DNA of 64,000 nt, taken from positions 39,014,090-39,078,089 of the forward strand of contig OZ038382.1 in assembly GCA_964036045.1 (NCBI GenBank). Direction: 5' to 3'. Within the stretch, counting starts at the first letter, position 1. Every line of letters starts with the position of its first letter. Below are positions 60,251-64,000 of the stretch, one piece after another. A program made the translations under genes and the position numbers. This DNA comes from Eutreptiella sp. 'Long Island Sound 2002' (taxonomy: Eukaryota > Euglenozoa > Euglenophyceae > Eutreptiales > Eutreptiaceae). The notes under the pieces are model-generated. The model ran no database searches. It was not told the origin of the DNA and saw only the letters and a list, made by a program, of their open reading frames with translations.

Positions 60251-61923
60251 ATGAAGTGCGGTGATACTTGCCGACACAATATCTCAAAATTGAATTCCGG
60301 ACTTTCTGTCAAATTATTGCAGCTCCCCCTTCAGGGTTCCGGGAAGGCATTAGGCAACAATTTAGAAGGGGCATGTTCCAAATTTTTGCAAAAGAGGTCC
60401 ATTATGGTACGCCACTTGTATTGCATTTTCAGGTTGCTGCGTTGTGGTTCGTTAGGCTGTACGCGTGCTTTCGTAGAGTGGCACCTTTGGCCCTACCCGT
60501 TGAATTTTTCGCTATGGTCCACTGCCACCACACACCCACAGTGCCATTGCACCCCCCGTCACCCCCGCGCGCGCGCTCGCTCGCCTCGTCTCGTCAAGCC
60601 AAGGCATGGGTGGCTTGGCTTGGCATGGTATGGTATGGCTTGGTGTGAGAGCCAGGTGCTTTCATAATGAAGTGCGGTGCTACTTGCCGACACAATATCT
60701 CAAAATTGAATTCGTGACTTTCTGTCAAATTATTGCGGCTCCCCCTTCAGGGTTCCGGGAAGGCATTAGGCGACAATTTGGAAGGGGCATGTCCCATATT
60801 TTTGCAAAAGAGTTTCCTTTTGGTACGCCACATTTATTGGATTTTCAGGTTGCTGCGTGGTGGTTGGCTGGGCTGTATGTGTGCTTTCGTAAAGTGGCAC
60901 CTTTGGCCCTACCCGTTGAAGCTTTCGCTCTGGTCAACTGCCACCACACACCCACACTGCCATTGCACCCCCCCCCCCCACCCCCCCGCGCGCGCTCCCT
61001 CGCCTCGCCTCGTCAAGCCAAGGCATGGCTGACTTGGCTTGGCATGGTATGGTATGGCTTGGAGTGGGAGCCAGGTGCTTTCATAATGAAGTGCGGTGAT
61101 ACTTGCCGACACAATATCTCCAAATTGAATTCGGGACTTTCTGTCAAATTATTGCAGCTCCCCCTTCAGGGTTCCGGGAAGGCATTAGACGACAATTTAG
61201 AAGGGGCATGTTCCATAGTTTTGCAAAAAAGTTTCATTTTGGTACGCCACATTTATTGGATTTTCAGGTTGCTGCGTGGTGGTTGGGTAGGCTGTACGCG
61301 TGCTTTCGTAAAGTGGCACCTTTGGCCCTACCCGTTGAAGTTTTCGCTATGGTCCACTGCCACCACACACCCACAGTGCCATTGCACCCCCCGCCACCCC
61401 CGCGCTCGCGCTCGCTCGCCTCGTCTCGTCAAGCCAAGGCATGGCTGGCTTGGCTTGGCATGGTATGGTATGGCTTGGTGTGAGAGCCAGGTGCTTTCAT
61501 AATGAAGTGCGGTGCTACTTGCCGACACAATATCTCAAAATTTAATTCGGGACTTTCTGTCAAATTATTGCGGCTCCCCCTTCAGGGTTCTGGGAAGGCA
61601 TTAGGCGACAATTTAGAAGGGGCATGTCCCATATTTTTGCAAAAAAGTTTCATTTTGGTAGGCCACATTTATTGGATTTTCAGGTTGCTGCGTGGTGGTT
61701 GGCTGGGCTGTACGCGTGCTTCCGTAAAGTGGCACCTTTGGCCCTACCCGTTGAAGTTTTCGCTCTGGTCCACTGCCACCACACACCCACACTGCCATTG
61801 CACCCCCCGCCACCCCCGCGCGCGCGCTCGCTTGCCTCGTCTCGTCAAGCCAAGGCATGGCTGGCTTGGCTTGGCATGGTATGGTATGGTATGGCTTGGT
61901 GTGAGAGCCAGGTGCTTTCATAA
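60251..61923. repeat. Multi-monomer segment, copy 2
   Basis: Repeats markers of 54409-56915. The offset is 5,841 bases at the CCACTTGTATTGC marker but about 5,009 bases further on (56094 versus 61103), so two monomers are missing relative to copy 1. Confidence 0.75.
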
Positions 61924-64000
61924 TGAAGTGCGGTGATACTTGCCGACACAATATCCCAAAATTGAATTCGGGACTTTCTGTCAAATTATTGCAGCTCCCC
62001 CTTCAGGGTTCCGGGAAGGCATTAGGCGACAATTTAGAAGGGGCATGTTCCATTTTTTTTGCAAAAAAGCTGCATTTTGGTACACCACATTTATTGGATT
62101 TTCATGTTGCTGCGTGGTGGTTGGCTAGGCTGTACGTGTGCTTTCGTAAAGTGGCACCTTTGGCCCTACCCGTTGAAGCTTTCGCTCTGGTCAACTGCCA
62201 CCACACACCCACAATGCCATTGCACCCCCCCCCACCCCCCCGCGCGCGCTCGCTCGCCTCGTCTCGTCAAGCCAAGGCATGGCTTACTTGGCTTGGCATG
62301 GTATGGTATGGCTTGGTGTGAGAGCCAGGTGCTTTCATAATGAAGTGCGGTGCTACTTGCCGACACAATATCTCAAAATTGAATTCGGGACTTTCTGTCA
62401 AATTATTGCAGCTCCCCCTTCAGGGTTCCGGGAAGGCATTAGGCGACAATTTAGAAGGGGCATGTTCCATATTTTTGCAAAAAAGTTTCATTTTGGTACG
62501 CCACATTTATTGTATCTTCATGTTGCTGCGTGGTGGTTGGCTAGGCTGTACGTGTGCTTTCGTAAAGTGGCACCTTTGGCCCTACCCGTTGAAGCTTTCG
62601 CTCTGGTCAACTGCCACCACACACCCACACTGCCATTGCACCCCCTGCCTCCCCCCCCCCCCCCGCGCGCTCGCCCGCCTCGTCTCGTCAAGCCAAGGCA
62701 TGGCTGGCTTGGCTTGGCATGGTATGGTATGGCTTGGTGTGAGAGCCAGGTGCTTTCATAATGAAGTGCGGTGATACTTGCCGACACAATATCTCAAAAT
62801 TGAATTCGCGACTTTCTGTCAAATAATTGCAGCTCCCCCTTCAGGGTTCCGGAAAGGCATTAGGCGACAATTTAGAAGGGGCATGTTCCATTTTTTTGCA
62901 AAAAGCTTCATTTTGGTACGCCACATTTATTGGATTTTCAGGTTGCTGCGTGGTGGTTGCCTAGGCTGTACGCGTGCTTTCTTAAAGTGGCACCTTTGGC
63001 CCTACCCGTTGAAGTTTTCGCTCCGATCCACTGCCACCACACACCCACACTGCCATTGCACCCCCCGCCACCCCCCCGCGCGCGCTCGCTCGCCTCGTCT
63101 TGTCAAGCCAAGGCATGGCTGGCTTGGCTTGGCATGGTATGGTATGGCTTGGTGTGAGAGCCAGGTGCTTTCATAATGAAGTGCGGTGATACTTGGCGAC
63201 ACAATATCTCAAAATTGAATTCGGGACTTTCTGTCAAATTATTGCAGTTCCCCTTTCAGGGTTCCGGGAAGGCATTAGGCGACAATTTAGAAGGGGCATG
63301 TTCCATATTTTTGCAAAAAGTTTCATTTTGGTACGCCACATTTATTGGATTTTCAGGTTGCTGCGTGGTGGTTGGCTGGGCTGTACGCGTGCTTTCTTAA
63401 AGTGGCACCCTTGGCCCTACCCGTTGAAGTTTTCGCTCTAGTCCACCGCCACCACACACCCACACTGCTATTGCACCCCCCGTCACCCCCCCGCGCGCGC
63501 TCGCTCGCCTCCTCTCGTCAAGCCAAGGCATGGCTTACTTGGCTTGGCATGGTATGGTATGGCTTGGTGTGGGAGCCAGGTGCTTTCATAATGAAGTGTG
63601 GTGATACTTGCCGACACAATATCTCAAAATTGAATTCGGGACTTTCTGTCAAATTATTGCAGCCCCCCCTTTCAGGGTTCCGGGAAGGCATTAGGCGACA
63701 ATTTAGAAGGGGCATGTTCCATATTTTTGCAAAAAAGTTTCATTTTGGTACGCCACATTTATTGTATCTTAATGTTGCTGCGTGGTGGTTGGCTAGGCTG
63801 TACGTGTGCTTTCGTAAAGTGGCAGCTTTGGCCCTACCCGTTGAAGCTTTCGCTCTGGTCAACTGCCCCCACACACCCACACTGCCATTGCACCCCCCGC
63901 CACCCCCCCCCCCCCCGCGCGCTCGCCCGCCTCCTCTCGTCAAGCCAAGCCATGGCTGGCTTGGCTTGGCATGGTATGGTATGGCTTGGTGTGAGAGCCA

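Larger units (their letters stand above)
36720..64000. repeat. Satellite DNA array, ~416-bp monomer, about 65 copies, continues past the window
   Basis: Head-to-tail monomers in one orientation. Spacing of a fixed anchor (the ATG in CATAATGAAGTGCGGTG) is 415-422 bases: 37322, 37738, 38158, 38575, 38993, 39411, and later 52748, 53163, 53579, 53994, 54409. Each monomer has an AT-richer half (with ATATCTCAAAATTGAATTC and TTTATTGGATTTTCAGG), a CCACCACACACCCACACTG stretch, a variable C/CG tract, and a run of GGNNT pentamers. Subfamilies differ at one site: GAAATTTTGCCTCTGG, GAAGTTTTCGCTCTGG, TTTTCGCTCCGATCC, GAAGCTTTCGCTCTGGTCAA, or GAATTTTTCGCTATGG. The array is stop-poor on both strands, which produces many long but spurious ORFs. 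No gene is embedded. Confidence 0.97.

Noticed and set aside
36720-64000. CRISPR-like array
   Set aside because: The repeats are ~416 bp, contiguous, without unique spacers, and occur among eukaryotic retrotransposons.

Overview
This window is eukaryotic nuclear repeat DNA with no recognisable host gene. It holds LTR retrotransposons of two unrelated families and a long tandem satellite array. The evidence is Ty3/gypsy-type Pol proteins with a C-terminal chromodomain, long direct LTRs beginning TG and ending CA, a short target-site duplication, and about 27 kb of a ~416-bp monomer. I cannot name the organism. A large, transposon-rich genome of an alga, other protist, plant or fungus would fit. 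The setting looks like centromeric, pericentromeric or other heterochromatic DNA (inference).

Layout. (1) 1-1579 and 18700-20117, minus strand: the two halves of an LTR element with a Gag-like ORF, called element 3 here. Its promoter-end LTR is probably 19782-20117, and its remainder lies beyond the left edge. (2) 1580-18695, plus strand: element 1, a complete 17.1-kb chromovirus with 2,956-bp LTRs. It is inserted inside the element 3 gag ORF and flanked by the duplication GGAG. (3) 20118-20144: a 27-bp piece of the satellite monomer between elements 3 and 2. (4) 20145-36719, minus strand: element 2, a second copy of the element 1 family; its left (3') LTR has lost about 575 bp. (5) 36720-64000: the satellite array, about 65 monomers in the same orientation and phase as the 27-bp piece. 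Elements 2 and 3 therefore both sit inside the array, in what was one monomer, and element 1 is nested in element 3.

How the genes work together. In the element 1/2 family, Gag (about 1,430-1,445 codons) and Pol (protease, reverse transcriptase, RNase H, integrase, chromodomain) share one reading frame. A single UAG separates them, and the first ATG of the Pol frame lies beyond the protease active site, so Pol is most likely made by stop-codon readthrough. Both copies are defective, in different ways. Element 1 has stops in gag and pol, an integrase Asp-to-Asn change in the D,D35E triad, and a frameshift in the chromodomain. Element 2 has two frameshifts and a stop in gag and an RNase H Asp-to-Asn change, but an otherwise open pol with an intact integrase triad and chromodomain.

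The array shows monomer subfamilies, two- and three-monomer higher-order repeats, a multi-monomer duplication that differs by exactly two monomers, and length changes traceable to an internal GGNNT pentamer run and a C/CG tract. I found no tRNA, rRNA, CRISPR array or host coding gene.
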